A model generated the notes under the pieces. It was not told the origin of the DNA. It searched no databases and worked only from the letters and a program-made list of their open reading frames with translations. Made by a program: the position numbers and the translations under genes. A stretch of 64,000 nt of DNA. It comes from Temnothorax longispinosus. Lineage: Eukaryota > Arthropoda > Insecta > Hymenoptera > Formicidae. The DNA lies in the NCBI RefSeq assembly GCF_030848805.1, contig NC_092359.1, forward strand, positions 3,213,001 to 3,277,000, given 5' to 3'. The stretch's first letter is position 1. Every line of letters begins with the position of its first letter. Positions 1 to 14,366 of this stretch are shown here, in pieces.

Positions 1-3000
1 AATAAATATATCCATTTTGCTCTTGCAGCAAAATCGTTACTTATTACGAGATAAAAGGTTTTTCTCCGTATGGTTACAGAAATATTTAATTAAATACTGA
101 ACAATTGAAAAATTCACTCTAAAAAAGAATTTTAATTTCGTCGAGAAATCCGGCCTTAAAATATGAATTGGTTGCACTGCTGGGAGATGCCACGCGCGTT
201 TACGTTGTCCGATACTCTGTTATATCTATGAAATATATAAGGAAAAAAAGTTTAAACGTTAACTTAATCGTCTTTCTCGCAACAAGGTTTGCGGAATTGA
301 TTATGATCTTTCAAAGCAACTCTTTTTTTTTTAATAAAGTCAAAGCCGAGCCTTCAGTTTAACCCCAGAATTCTATGGAAACGTCAGCATATTCATATTG
401 CGTAATGAGCATTTAATTACGTTTGAGAAAGTTTCGTTTCGACCCGCTATTGGAAGTAACAGCGAAAGTTTTAGCAACCAGTATTCATGCGACTTTTTAA
501 AATTAACATCGCTAACAGCGCTTTTTCGCGTCGCGAAAGAACGCTTGTATTCAACGCGAGTACAATGCGTATACCAGAGAATATAGATACGGGTTGCGGC
601 ATTTTTGCTTTTTCACTCGTCGTAAACGCTGTGGAGATGCAGTTGTATAATTTCGAGCTTTAATACGAGAATTGCGTTAATGTAAACATGCGAGATGAGG
701 ATCGAGTGAATACATTTGGAGTTAAATGCACGCCGGAGAATATCAGCTTATGCGTTTATATTACCAATGCAAATAGGATTGAGCACGAATTAACGCGATG
801 AAAACAATCTTTTGTGTGTGCGTGTGTGTGTGTGTATTGACGTCCCATTCTTTCCTGCCGCATATAGCGTTCAAATATACAAAAATTATTGACAGACAAA
901 TGTAAAAAGAGTCTTCCATCATTCCTGTCGGAATTGTTGATAAATATGCCTTAAAACGAATCAGACGATAAATCGTAATGCACCCCGCATTAATCAGCTG
1001 CGTAATGTCATTATTATCAGTTTCACGGAGAACACGAGAGATTTTATACACCTTTTTATATATATCGCGAGATATATAAAATAATACTTTATTCTCGCGC
1101 GTTTCCCTCTCAAATCGGATCACAGTAAGTAACAGGAATAAAAAAAGAACCGCATCGAATAATCCGGATTAAATGCAGAATTAGAGAGTACGTCCGTGCG
1201 CGCGTTTTAACGCAGTCGGACGAGTTGCATGGACGTCGGGATTATCGATTTTATCGCATGCTGCAACTCGGCGCGCCGCGCGCCGTCGCGATTTTATTTC
1301 TGTGCGCGATTTCGTCGCTTTCACCGGGGGTTACGATATAATATAACATAAACATACACACGCGCGGAGACACACATATATCCCGCAGAAGTGCACACGA
1401 TTATTGTATTATATAATATCACTTGATAAGATGCGTACCGAGCGTAAGTTGTTAGCTACAAGCTTATACTCGAGATGCGCTAATATCTAAAATAAACCAA
1501 CTAAATTTCTGTTGAAGAACTTTTATGTTTTTGACAGTAAGCCCCGACGTGGTGCTTCGTGTTTATCCATCGTATATTTTCTCCAAACACTCGAAGAGAA
1601 AACAGTGCCACGACTGCAAACTGTATTTCCAAATAATATAAATTAAATAATATAAATTATTTAGATTAGATTTATTATAGAGCTTGGATATTTATTATTA
1701 GGTTAGAAAAATTAAAATAAGAGTGATTTTAATATTTATCTGTTGATGGAAATTAAAATTCACGAGAGAGATCAAAGAGAAACGAAGAATCGAGGAAGAG
1801 CGAAGCTATGTAGCTTTTTGCCCCTTCACAGGGCGGAAATATTCTGTGTTCACAGAATATCGATATTTAGCTAATGCCGAATGTCAGGTATATCGATGCC
1901 GAAAGCACTCGGCCAGAAGGAGAGTATTGAAATTTCGTATCTCAAGCTACGACTCTTCTTCTCGCGAGCACTCGAGCGCATTCGACACTCCGGTTTCGTA
2001 CGAAGTCAATTACTGGTTACTCGGTTACCGGCCAGCGTGTGTCGTGCATGTAAGCACGTACGTAGAAGTGCCTCCGTGTATTTGTGTATGCACGTATGTA
2101 TACGTGTGTGTGTATTGTGTATGTGCGTCACGCATGCACACTCACACACGTGTCCGCGGCCAGTCCCGTATCGTAATTCGCAATTTGCTCGAGCATTCAC
2201 CTTCGAATTCCCGTTATTCACGTTCCGTATCGTCGTCGTATGCTCGGGAACCACTCGATGAAGAAATGATTGTTTTAGCCAAGAGACTGTTGTAAAAAAA
2301 GTGATGCCAGCCGCACTATTATCGCGTACGAAAGCGTCTGGTTGAATTATATTTGACCGTTAAACACTTAATGACAATCTTTGCATCTTTATTAAAGAAT
2401 TGGTCAAAAAGTTGCAAATTGCTATAGATGCAGTTATGGATTCTATAAATATTTTCGGATTTACCTAGACAGTTTCTTGTTCGAATTTAACAAGGCTCAA
2501 TTTTCTGCTTCTTATAGATATCGAAAAATAATTTAGATTCTTTTTTAAACTCAAGTTTTATATGCAGGTCTGTAATAATGATCCCAAACATCTTTTAATT
2601 GTAAGAAGAAGCTTATAGTATATGCATTTGCAAAATTTTGGATAAGCGTTAAAAAATAGCCATTCTTTACAACTACAATAATTCTTCAACTTACAATTAG
2701 TCATTTTGCATTGCGTCTCGTCGAAGTTGATCATCTGATATAAATTGTTATGCGTGAAATATGATATCCAACGAGGTTTTCGCTATCAGAAAAAGAGGAT
2801 CGGAACGAACAATTTCGAAAAAAGGCTATTTCAAAACTCATTGTCGATTTTTAACACGGTGAAGTTTCAAAGGGCCGTCGGGTATCAATTAACGGGGAAA
2901 AATATCGCCCCTGCGCTCACGGATATCCATCGATGAATCACCCCTAAACGGATAGACTATCGCTGCAGCCGCAGCTGCTGGCGTAACCGCGGCTTTTGCA

Positions 3001-4812
3001 CTGGCCCCGTGTAACACGCCTGATTATTGCCGGGTCGATGGTAATTAATTTTTACCGATGCGGCACTTTGTAATCGGCGTTCGACAGACAGGCCGAGATA
3101 TTTATCGCCGTCCGCTTTATAATTAAACGCCGTCTAAGCCGTCTTCAAAACGCGCGGCTGCTTAATGCAAACCGACGTCGTCGTCGTCGCGTTTTCTATT
3201 CTTAACTCGCGTTATTACCGAATTCTTAGCACCGATATTATCGAAGATAGTGACAGACAAATTTAGAAATCGCGTAACAGATACACTTTCCGCGAATCAA
3301 ATTTTTACACGTTCTAGACAGAGAAATTTATCCGCGTAAGAAGATGGCGTAATATGTTATTAATATCACACAGGTATATTGTTAGTAATATAATTATTGT
3401 ATTTCTACTTTTTTTTTCTATCGTGTCTGCCGTCGAGATCGATGAGCGAAATGTGCACCGGAACGAGTGCACCCAGAATCACTGAGATTTCCTCCGAAAT
3501 CCTCCGTCGTGCTAACATCGTTCGCATTACATAAGGAAAGTTTTGATTCGCCTCCCAGAACGCCCGGGGAGTTACTTTATACGAGGAAATCGATCGCGAT
3601 TACGCGGCACGAAGAGAGACTTTCTACTCGTATATCGCTTGTATAAAGTTCAGCGCCGTTTCACGATTCGTAATTGCTGCACGTGTTATTATCGAATCCA
3701 CGTTACGTCTGTATAGAGAGACGTTACAATCGGCTCTTTCGAAAAACTGTCGTAAAATATTGATCCCGTCGAAAGAAAGTACGTGTCGTACCAAAATGCA
3801 GTAAATTATTTACGGGAAGCGGAATGTTGCAGAAGGAATAGGATATCGCAGCATCTCGCTTCCGACATCCCTTCCGTGTAATTATGACTACTGCACGAGT
3901 GGTGCTGCAAATAGCGAAAAAAGTATACGGGTTCCATATTTAAATGTATATTTATTTTTTTTTTCAGTTTTTATTCTTTTCTCAATGTGAAGATTTGGTT
4001 GTAAAAATGATGTTCTTCATAATCGCGATATCCAGGATGAAGAAATACCGAGAACACCTTATTGACCGTTTGACAGATAAGAATATTTCATTTAAGTATT
4101 TTTCTCTATTTTGCGTCGAATTGAAAACGTTGCGTGATCGCGTTTCCGGCAAATGAAAACATTTTTCTATATTCCCATTACAAGAAAGTTAGCCGATCGA
4201 TCCTCCAGTCCTTTGTGTACGCGGATCGATGTTACGCTCTTAGGCGTTTTCTTTCTTCGTCGCTCTCGCGGCTGGTTATCTTCTCTCTTTCTGCCCGGTG
4301 CATTGATCCCGCGAGAGATCGTAGTCGTGTAATTAACTCGTTATATCTATCTTGCGACCCGGCATTACGTAACGCTTCGTCCCCTCGCTCCCATCTTCTC
4401 TTCTTCCCCCCCCCCTTTTTGCTTCTCAGTTCCTTTTCCGTCGTTTCTGTTTTTTCTCGTCCGGCATCCGGCATACCCGCCGGATTCGCCAGACGCTTCG
4501 AATGGCTTCGAATCGACCGCGAGCTTTCTTGGTGCTCGATTGCCAGCGTTTTACCGAATAGGGATTTTACGAAGAAAAAACATTGTACCTATCTAAAATA
4601 GCTTTCTTATTCCGTTTTGCATTGCAGTATCGACTCCGAATTTATCGAAGAATACGGTTATGAATGATGAATAACCGCGCTAAATAAGAAACGAGCAGTC
4701 ATTGACACTCGGTGCTTAAATCATAAAAACCGAACATCGAAAGTTCAAGAATAGATGAATTTTTTCGCATAATTTATCACATATATTAATGATAAGATAT
4801 AATTATTAATTT

Positions 4813-4908
4813 TCTCTCTCTCTCTCTCTCTTTAGGGGACCTGTCCCAGAGCGTTTAATAAATAACGATTAATCAATCAATCAATCTCTCTCTCTCTCTC
4901 TCTCTCTT
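4813..4908. repeat. Compound CT / AATC microsatellite
   Basis: A (CT)n run at about 4813-4832 is followed after a short unique spacer by an AATC tetranucleotide run (about 4870-4885) that passes directly into a second (CT)n run ending near 4908. Confidence 0.9.
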
Positions 4909-7748
4909 TCTCATCTTATAAAGTTGAACCTTGGAAAATAATCTCATCCGATTTTAAAATTTACATTTGCTGCTTGTTCGACGATCTCGCGTGTCTCTGC
5001 ACATGTCCCAAACGTTTATATATTCACACGACAAGAAGGTACGTCCCGAAAGGGATGTAGAATCAATCCGTGACAACGCGGGCTCCTGCCGCGAACAAAC
5101 AAGCGAGAATGCCTCGATTTCCGGGTGTTCGATTCCCGTGCCACGGGTATTCGAATACCTATTTGAAATGCCGCGACTTCATTCCCGGCGCGCGGGCGGA
5201 AAAATATAGCTCGAATTGCCGGTTAAAATGTCAAAATGGCAAAGCGGAGCGTGGAATCGATGACAAAGAAAGCGACGACTCGTGAATGAAAATGAGACGA
5301 GGCGGTTTGTTTTCAAAGCACAGCAAACATGAATATCAAAGAGATTTTCGAGAAACGAGGAGACTTCCGCGAGGTGCGAGATTTACTTCGCGTGTATAAA
5401 TTTCAATATTCAACAAATCTTGAATATAAAAGTTAATTCCAGTTCCAGAGGTATTTTTGAAGTCAAAGTGTCATCGACACCTTCGAAAAGTATCGTCGTA
5501 AAGTAAAAATACTATAACAATATGTATTGAAATAATCTTTATCAATTCACCGATAAGTGTGAAAAGGGTGCGTTCAGCTTCGCGCATAATCGTTTTAAGA
5601 TTAGGCACTGTGCTCGCCGGGGAAATTAGGCTAAACGACGAACTGAGCGTCTATAACGCCCCGAAGAGTAAAAGGCTTTTGTCGTGCGCACACGTCGTGA
5701 GACAAGAGGCGTGAGGAGGGCACGACCAGGCGACAAGAGTCCCTCCTGCACGCTCGTCGAGCCGGTATTCAAAGAGCCCTTTTGCCCGAGGAAATACCGC
5801 GACGCAAAGTGCCGCGTGTTTACAAGAGTCCGCGCGCCATTAAGAGAGGACCTCGACACGGTGAGGAAAGGAGGAAAAACTTGAAAAGCAAGCGGGTTTA
5901 TCACGCGTTACGTCATCGTTGCGTCTTCGCCCTTTGATTTTCACAAGAGAGAGCTCTCTCATGTCACTTCACTAACCGCATAATTATTAATTAATTTACC
6001 GCAGGGCGAGAGAAGAACGTTGTGTTAAGCGAGTATAGTTTCGAAAAAAATATGTGTGTCCAAGGTGGTAAATTTTACAGAAAAAGTAAAAAGAGTTGGT
6101 TTACGAACCGGTATCGTTATATAATCGAAGCGTAAAAAAGAGGGATGATTTCTCACCGAAACATTGCACGCTAATTATCGCGATAATATCATCAGCGCGA
6201 TGGTTATTACCGTACGATCATTATCGTAGGCGCCTGTGTATTACAGCGACGTTTATAACGCAATTATCGTGATTTTAAGGCGCGACGCGGAGGCGCGAAT
6301 CCCGAACTCCGGCATAAAGTGGATCGTCAAGATCGCAATCTCGGATCTATGGGAACGAGATGGTCGTTCGATCGGCGCGTCGTAGACCGATTCGTGCCTA
6401 TAACGCTGATCGTGCCCGACCTGGTCTTTGCCCGAAGTCGGGCGCGAGCAGAGTTCGGGATAGCGAAGAGGAGAATAGCAATAGCGTACAAAATGCCGAG
6501 CGCCGAGTAAAACCGCGCCGCGGTGCCCGCACGTTACCGCACACGTGCAACGCGAACGTCCGCGCGCGCGGCGTGCAAGTTGCACGGTGCAACCGCGGTT
6601 TGCACAGATCCCGTCTAACCTCTGCCATTTCCCATAGTCACGCCACACCCAGGCGCTCTCCTCGCTCGTCGGCCGGTGATTAACATTAGCGGCGTTATGC
6701 GCCGCGTTTCGCCGCGGAGGGGCAATCCCGAACAAAGAGCAGACGCTTATACGCCGCACGTGCATCTCGACATGCGGCCGCCGCTGCAGCTCTCCCGCTC
6801 GTGATGATTGGACGAGGTTTACGCTCCGCGTGTGTACGCGACGCGTGGTGCACGTGGAATTGGGCGAAATTTATAATTAAATTAATAATTATCGCGTAGC
6901 GGATTACGTACTGAAGTACTAATTGAATCAGTGATTAAGCCTTTGTACAACTCCCCAAATGTTGCAAGCTGCGCGCGATGATAATTAGCAATCTATACCG
7001 TTTGGCATTTTTCATTAAATTCTCCAAGTAACGAAAACCGAATGTTATGATAAACTGCATTGATAATATTAAAATGAGGACATGATACCTAATATTGACT
7101 TGTTTGTTGAAATTAATTCAGATCAAAGAGTTAATATTTGCACCTATGGAATAATTGATAATTGTAATTAATTAATAGTTGAAATAATTGGCGTATATGT
7201 AAATAATAAAAAAATCATAATTAACATGTCAATCATTAATTATGAAAATTATTATACTTTGGATTGCAATGTGTCTATAATTTCTTATTAGAAGCTATTA
7301 AAAAGTAAAATTTTTCTTTTAGAAAAATATTCCGTTTGACTGTAACAGAACATTATTGTTGCTAAGTATATCGTTCGTACCTTTTATATTTTCTTTATGG
7401 AAAATATCATATTTTTATACATAAATTACGATTGTTATGATGCCTTTTTATATAAGTTAGAATTAGATGAGATTTGTTTGAAAGCGATGAATTTGCTGAA
7501 AGGAGAAACTAGCGTCTACCTCATTCATATTTTCTATGGAATTTCATATCTCGCGTTTAGGACTGGCAAATTAAGTCTGACAGAGATTAATCTTAGCGCA
7601 TTGCCGGACGTTGCGACGCGGACAGGGGATTAAAGCGAGATTCGCCGCGTACCTGTGCGCGCCGGGTGAAATTGCGCCGTTAATTCTCAGATCGAATCGG
7701 ATACACGAAGGACGAAGGCGGTGAAAGCAGGCAGAATGCCTCCTCATC

Positions 7749-7763
7749 GGGGGGGGGGGGGGG
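7749..7763 (+). repeat. Poly-G homopolymer
   Basis: About fifteen consecutive G residues. A mirror case is a run of about twelve C at 24133-24144. Such runs are prone to length errors in assemblies. Confidence 0.9.
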
Positions 7764-8759
7764 AAGGCGTCGTGAGACGTGCTCTGAAATAACCGTCTAA
7801 TAATGCAATGCGGAACAAGTTATTCTGGTAGCCGAGGCCCCTCACTGGGTTAAGCTAAGTGTTTGCCCGCCTTTTGCTTTGCTTCCTTTTGCCTTAGCAG
7901 CATAGATTGGGACAGGCCATGGATCACGACGTAAGCTCGCAGGCGACGCACACTCGCGGAGTGAATGAGAGAGAAAGAGACTCCCTGATCTGTTACACAC
8001 GAGTGTTCCGTGCGTGTGCACGTGTGTGTCGCAGAATGCGCGATGCGCTTGGCTCGCCACACGGAGACTCGCCAAGCACAAGCACACGGTTTCTTTCTCC
8101 TCTCTAAATGAACGACGATATCCTTGCGAATCGATACTCGATTGAAATTTATATTTCATGGTATTGTGTCTTACGAATTGAATTAAAAGGGCAATATTAA
8201 GCTGCAAAACTATAGCAATTACAAAAATAGAAATATAGTATCTTTATGTCCGCCTTATTAATTGCCTAATACAATAAAGCTACTTTTGCACACTGAAAAA
8301 GACTTCCATTTTTGCCTCACTTATGATAAAAGTACTATTCGTTTAAAGAAGCCGATAAAATTTTTCTTTTTCGAAAGAAGCGTTATTCTAAAAATATTGA
8401 AATAGATTTTATTCATACGTGTCACCTTATTGGCACTTTTGATCTATTTTATTTTACTTGAAATAAAATGTCATTTGTACATTTCAATCAGTGTTACCCG
8501 TCTCTTTATTTGCGCATTTCGGGATAATGCAATATAATTCTTTTTAGAACGGTCAATTCGATAATTTGGAAAAAAACATCCGTTAGTTGGGAGTCGCTGC
8601 GGACCATTTCTATCTCTCGAAAGTCGCGAAAAGTCGTGACTCGCCGCGTACGTGAGTATCGATTTTCCCGCGTCTGAGACGTTTCTCTTCGGCGATCTTT
8701 TACCGCTCGTATGTTGCACGCGCGAGTTACATATCGCATGGCCGTTTTCTCGATCTCTC

Positions 8760-8905
8760 GGCGAGCGAGAGGAAGAACGCGAGAGAAAGAGAGAAGGAGA
8801 GAAAGAGAGAGAGAGAGAGGAGGACGGCGAACGATACGAGTCGAACGAAAAGAGACGAGGAGGATGATTGCGGGCTGGGACGGGCGGGAAAGCAAGGGAG
8901 AAAAG
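8760..8905 (+). repeat. GA-rich purine tract
   Basis: A strongly purine-biased stretch built of GAGA and GAAGGAGA units. On the opposite strand it gives a spurious Leu/Ser/Phe-rich open frame. Confidence 0.8.
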
Positions 8906-11900
8906 AGAGGTAATGTCTTCCGCGTTCGCGCAACCGCTTACGGGTTTATACGAGTCGGTCGAGTATATATACGTGCGGCTCGCTGAAAGCCCACCGGTAA
9001 CACTCTCGGCTCTTACGTAACCTTATTAAGGCACTTCGTGGCGCGAGAGTGATATCTTCGAGCGATCGAGCGACGCCGCGCCGCGCCGTCGTCCGCGTCG
9101 CGGTTTCCTTTCGGCTCTTAAGTCGCCGGGGCTCACCGGGACATATGATATCGCCGTATATCTCCCTCGCATACAGGTCGTTCTAGAATCATTAAGAGCG
9201 GGTAGAACGAAAAAGGATAGCATGCGTTCGGTACGACGATTCGTATACGATCACGATCAGTCCCGACAGCAATTAAATTCAATTGTAAGATTTCACTTTA
9301 TTCGAGATACAATTGCATTTCCGAGTTGAAACGTGACGGTTAAATATATATTATGTATATATATGTGACAGTAAATATGATACTATGATGAGAAAAGCTA
9401 AAAATGCCTGGCAATTGATATAAATAGATACAGATCGAGATCAAACGCGCTCTTCTAATTAATAAATGGACGAACAAAGAAAATTGATCTCAATTCCGCT
9501 TGTTCATGATCGTGTGAGCCAAGCACGCTAACAAGCTTCGTTAACAGAAAAGGAACGATGTTCTCGTTTATTTTTTCTCTCTTTAATAATTTTCTTAATT
9601 TAGTATTTCGATATGAATATACATATAATATAAAATAAAGTTTATGTAATATCAATATATTTTTATTAGGTGCATTTGATCAAACCGCTCAAATTTCAAT
9701 AACGAATTATCATAATTTCTCTCCGTTCCGTGTCCACGATCTTCGTTCGTCAAGACTCTCCGGAGAGGGAAAGCCACGCTGAAACGTAACGCGAATATGT
9801 AACACCGCGGAGATTCGAAAAAGAATCGCCGACCACGCTTAGATCTGTTATCACGCTCCCGGCAAAACTGGTCCAGCAGAGGCGGAGTGCGTGCGAAGCG
9901 CCTTTTTCCCCTTACGCCGCCTTTCTCGCACCTTTCTCGCGCACCTTTTTCAGATTCGCGCCTCGCGAATCAACGCGACAACGAGGGCAACACCCTCACG
10001 CACACCCCGCTCTCGTTCGTTATCCTCCCGCGCGCGAAACTTGCGTCACATATACAATCCGCGCACACGTGACGCTTAAAGACAACGAGTTGAAGTAGTC
10101 AGGACTCAGGAGCAGTCGAGATTTTCTTTAAGCCTTTGCAGGCGTTTGTTAACTGTCTGGCAAGCAGGCAGTTTTTTTTAAGCTTACTATTTTTAATCGC
10201 TTATAACGTAAGAACACTCTACCTTTCAACATTTTTGTTATTCTTCATCAGAGTCAATTTTATATTATTGTTCAAAGAATATGTAGACGAAAAGAGACAA
10301 GATAGATCGATAGTACTTTCTATGATGATGTCAGAGGCAAGGAATTTTGTGTTGAAATTCATTAACTAAACTGCAGCCTAGAAGGAAATGTGCCGTATAA
10401 CGTGTGAACGTAGTAAATTTCCTCTGGCACTTGTCATTAATATACATAGCCTAATCAACCATCAATTACCGCTTTAATGCTGCATCCGATGCATTGGCAT
10501 TGTACCAGCTGTGTGATCAAAACGTGTATAAGAAACACTGACAAACTGGCGTGAAAATTATCAAACAAAGGAATATATTAAATATTTTTAAATGTAACAA
10601 CGTAATAATCAGATATTATATAATCGAGATTGTAGTTGTTAATGGAGAAATATTTCCTCTAATATTCATTACTTTGACATTTAATCACGGCCTAAGTTTC
10701 AAATTGCTTTCTATAAGATCAATGATATATACGAGTATTAATTTAATGGAATAAAACTAGATTAAATCGTATGAAAAAGGGTACTTTCTCTGAGCATGTC
10801 TGTTCACGTAGGATTGATTTAAGATGATTGGCCAGTTGTCTGTAGTGCCTAGATAACTTGTTGTAGAAAATGGTCAATCAGCGAGTCGACACGCCATACG
10901 AATCGAAAATCGTATAGACTTCTAACGCGTTATATAAGAAGCGGAAAATAAAACGAAATGTGCGCACGTTTTACGTTTTTCTCATTACACAACGTTATGT
11001 AATCCTGCTAGAATCGCAACAGTCGACGATTATTTTTCGTGATTCTCGATTTAGAAATTGTTCATTGTGGGATATCTTTTTGCTATTTTGGAGCAGACAT
11101 TTATTTAACAAAAACGTGAGAAATTGTTCGCCGCTCTGTAGAGAAACTGGCAATGTGTTGTGTGTGGAACATTGTGTCGTAAAAAAATAGTCCTTGTTTT
11201 GTCAAATTTGTTCTAATATGTATTTTTTTCTTCCGCCACTCTTTTTTCGATGCTCTTATTTTGCTTCATCATTTACTTTGCTCCTTTCTCCCTTTTTTTT
11301 TATCGTCATAAGAGTACCGATGTAAGCGCGCGCAAAAAATTAGCACGCACACGCATACATGAATCGACGAATCGCCAAGTACACCAAGCTTTTTATTCCA
11401 CGGTGGTCCTCGCACGGAGAATCTTGGGTTCAATGTCTCCTTGATGAATCTTTCCCTTCTACTTCGCCGCGTAGCCACCGCCAGCGTTTCTCCCGAAGAA
11501 GTCTCCTGTCCCCTTCTTACGTTTTCTCCTCTTCTTCTCTGCCATATTCTTACCTCTCCTGCCCAATTCCGATTTCATTTCGAGTCATTTCGTCGCGCAC
11601 TGATTACTTTCTTAAAGACGATACTTATATATGCGCCAGAAAGATTCGAATTTCCAGTAGGGAGGACAATTCAGATAACATCTAGGTAACAAGCTCGTGT
11701 ATTAGAGCGGCCGATATCATGATGTAAAAACGCTATGCGTCGAAATATTGTAAACAAGAAATATGCCGCGCAGATTTTGACTGCATTCTGCAAAAGTTTA
11801 CTTAAAGATCGCATAGTATTATAATAAATAAATTATTTTTTACTTGTGATCCGCGGTTAAAAAAAAAGATATTTTATTTTGTCATATTGAAAAGAGAAAT

Positions 11901-12060
11901 CTCCTCTTAAACAAACTTACACAAAAAAATCCTCCTTTTAGAAAGATAGTTCGAAGAATCGTTTCGATTTATTCGCAGATTTCCATAAGTGGCTAGTACA
12001 CGTATTTTTGCGAAATGCGGTATCACTCGAAGTATGTATATGCAAAGATTTTTCTCTCTC

Positions 12061-12062
<2 letters not shown>

Positions 12063-12095
<33 letters not shown>
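12063..12095. repeat. (AG)n microsatellite
   Basis: An uninterrupted AG dinucleotide run of about 33 bases. Confidence 0.95.
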
Positions 12096-12097
<2 letters not shown>

Positions 12098-14282
12098 CGA
12101 AGTTGAGTACTTCGGCCGGTGAGGTATTTCAATTTGCTGCCGAACTTTCTCCTTCGACCGAACGACCGACCGACGCACTCTTAAGTACGCTCGATGGACA
12201 AAACTTTCGGGAGTAACTTCCGTCGGATAAAGATCGAGCGGGGAACGAATTTATGCAGGTATCCGGAGCTCGGAGGTACGAGTGTGTGAGTAGAAAGAAA
12301 ATCGGAGTAGAGAGAGACGAATCGCACGACCGAAGGCTCCGTCGTGTCTGACCAATGACGGATTATCTACTGGCAGTCGCACATTTAAAGAAGTTTCTAT
12401 TTCGAGAATAAACGTCCGTTTTATTTGTGACTATTATATAGTTCTAAACTTTTTAAAAAATAATTTACCATGACTGGGAATATCTATAGATATCTATAGA
12501 TATACCAGGACTCGCGGATTATTTCCTCGAGTTTCTTAATGTTCTGAATAGCCATTCGACCCTTGTCGGAAACCGGCGAGTGCGCCATTCGTTTGACTCT
12601 TTTCTTTGACTCTCAGGGACTGGAAGCGTGAGAATTAGGAAATAAAAGTTGCATCGCGCGCCACGCGATTTACGACCAATTTGTAAGAAGGTTCTAATTT
12701 TCGTTTGCAAAAACAGGAAACGAATGTGTACGTTCTAAATAAATAAAAAATGTAAACTGCAGAGTATCTCAACGAGATATATATGTGATAAAAGTTGTTT
12801 TAGCGGAATAATTGAGTAATGTTTAATTTTTCTATGACAATAAAAAGCGGTTTTTCGCGAGAGAATAAAAATCAAGTTAGTCAAAGAATATAAGTATATA
12901 TATGTATTTAACAATTAATTAATTCAGAGACATTCAATCAATAATTTTAATCGTTAATTTTGCTCAGTAATATTTAATTCTATTTTACGTTTTACTCAAC
13001 TATATATTTCACCGATTAATCATATTTAGCGTTTATTCAGTCGATATCATCGATTGCCAATTTCATTAGTCAATAATCATTAATTTAATTACGTTTCAAT
13101 TACCTTGTCCTCGCCACCGGATTGCTCGTGCCTATCGATTATCCAATAATCAAAGTAATTAATCGCTAATATGACTATTCGCTAACAATTAATACGATTA
13201 TTTCGCCCAACTTTGTTCCCGCCGTCAGATTAGTCACGCTTATTGGTTACTCAATAATCATAAAAATCAATCGTTGTCTCGATCACTCGGTGATCATCAA
13301 TTTGACGTATCGCCCGATTTTGTTCCCGCCCGTCCGCGCGGCATCTCTTTTAATTTACCGGCGCCGCCAGCAACTTCATGCAGGTTTAAAAAGTAGACTT
13401 GGACAGCTGTTTGAAACTTAAAGCAAGGTCGTAGCCTTACATCGTGGATACATAATGGCCGGCGCGTGCCTGCGTGCATCGAGCGTATTTCAGAGAGCTC
13501 GACTGCGCTCGCATTCACGTCCTTTCGAATCGCATTCGCGTCTCTCTGCCCAAAGATACTGAGTTTCACGACGTCAGGACATGTAAATATCAATCCTTCC
13601 AGAAATGTAACATTACCGCGGAAACAGTGTCAACAGTGGCGTCAATAAATGTCAGTACTGTAAAATAGCGATACGCTGGACCTACAGCAAATAAAAATAG
13701 TCGTAAAATATCCGTTTGTCCGATTCACAGACAATGCAAATTGTAGAAAGTGACAGGAGATTGCTTTGGCGACAAATATTGATTGGAAACGGTTAGAGGG
13801 AGACATTGAAGAAAGATAAAATTGGCATTCAATTTTAGCATTTTTTTAATTAATCAATTCTCAATTAATTAGAAATTTTTATCTCAAATACGATAATTCA
13901 CGCAAATCTATTTCGAAGTGACCAAGTGACTGTCCTCCGAATATTCAATTTCTCGGTAAATTGAAATATCTTTATAGAAACTTGTGCAAAAAAAATACGA
14001 ACAATGATTTTGTAAAACGGAAAATCTCTCTTGTTTCGGCTTTAGATCGAATTTTTGGCTCGAAGCTTCGCGTTGTGCAAACATTCTTGAGCAATGTGCG
14101 CGCGGATCGTTGGAGAGCAATCGCCCATCGACCCACGCGAGCGCGAGCTGTATACGCTCGTATATGTGTGTGCCACGACCACATACACGAAGAGGCATCG
14201 TTGTGTCACAAGCACTTGACTATAGTTATGCAATCCACCAACCCACATTCATGGTCAAGGCCTGGGTCCTTACTGCTAGCAG

Positions 14283-14366
14283 TTGTGTGTGTGTCTGTGT
14301 CTTGTACGTGTGTATGCGTGGATGCCTTGGACACACACGCGTGGTCATTGATCCCACGTGTGTGAT
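14283..14366. repeat. TG/CA-rich low-complexity tract
   Basis: Interrupted TG dinucleotides followed by CACACACG and ACGTGTGTG. Comparable interrupted CA/TG tracts occur at about 810-840, 2085-2155, 21005-21060 and 41880-41945. They create spurious Cys/Val or His/Thr-rich frames. Confidence 0.8.

Noticed and set aside
1846..2295. 149-codon plus-strand ORF
   Set aside because: Overlapping frames of similar length exist, and the central part is a TG repeat. No motif seen.
5115..5150. tRNA-like T-arm (GGTGTTCGATTCCCGTG)
   Set aside because: No matching acceptor stem or anticodon arm could be placed around it.
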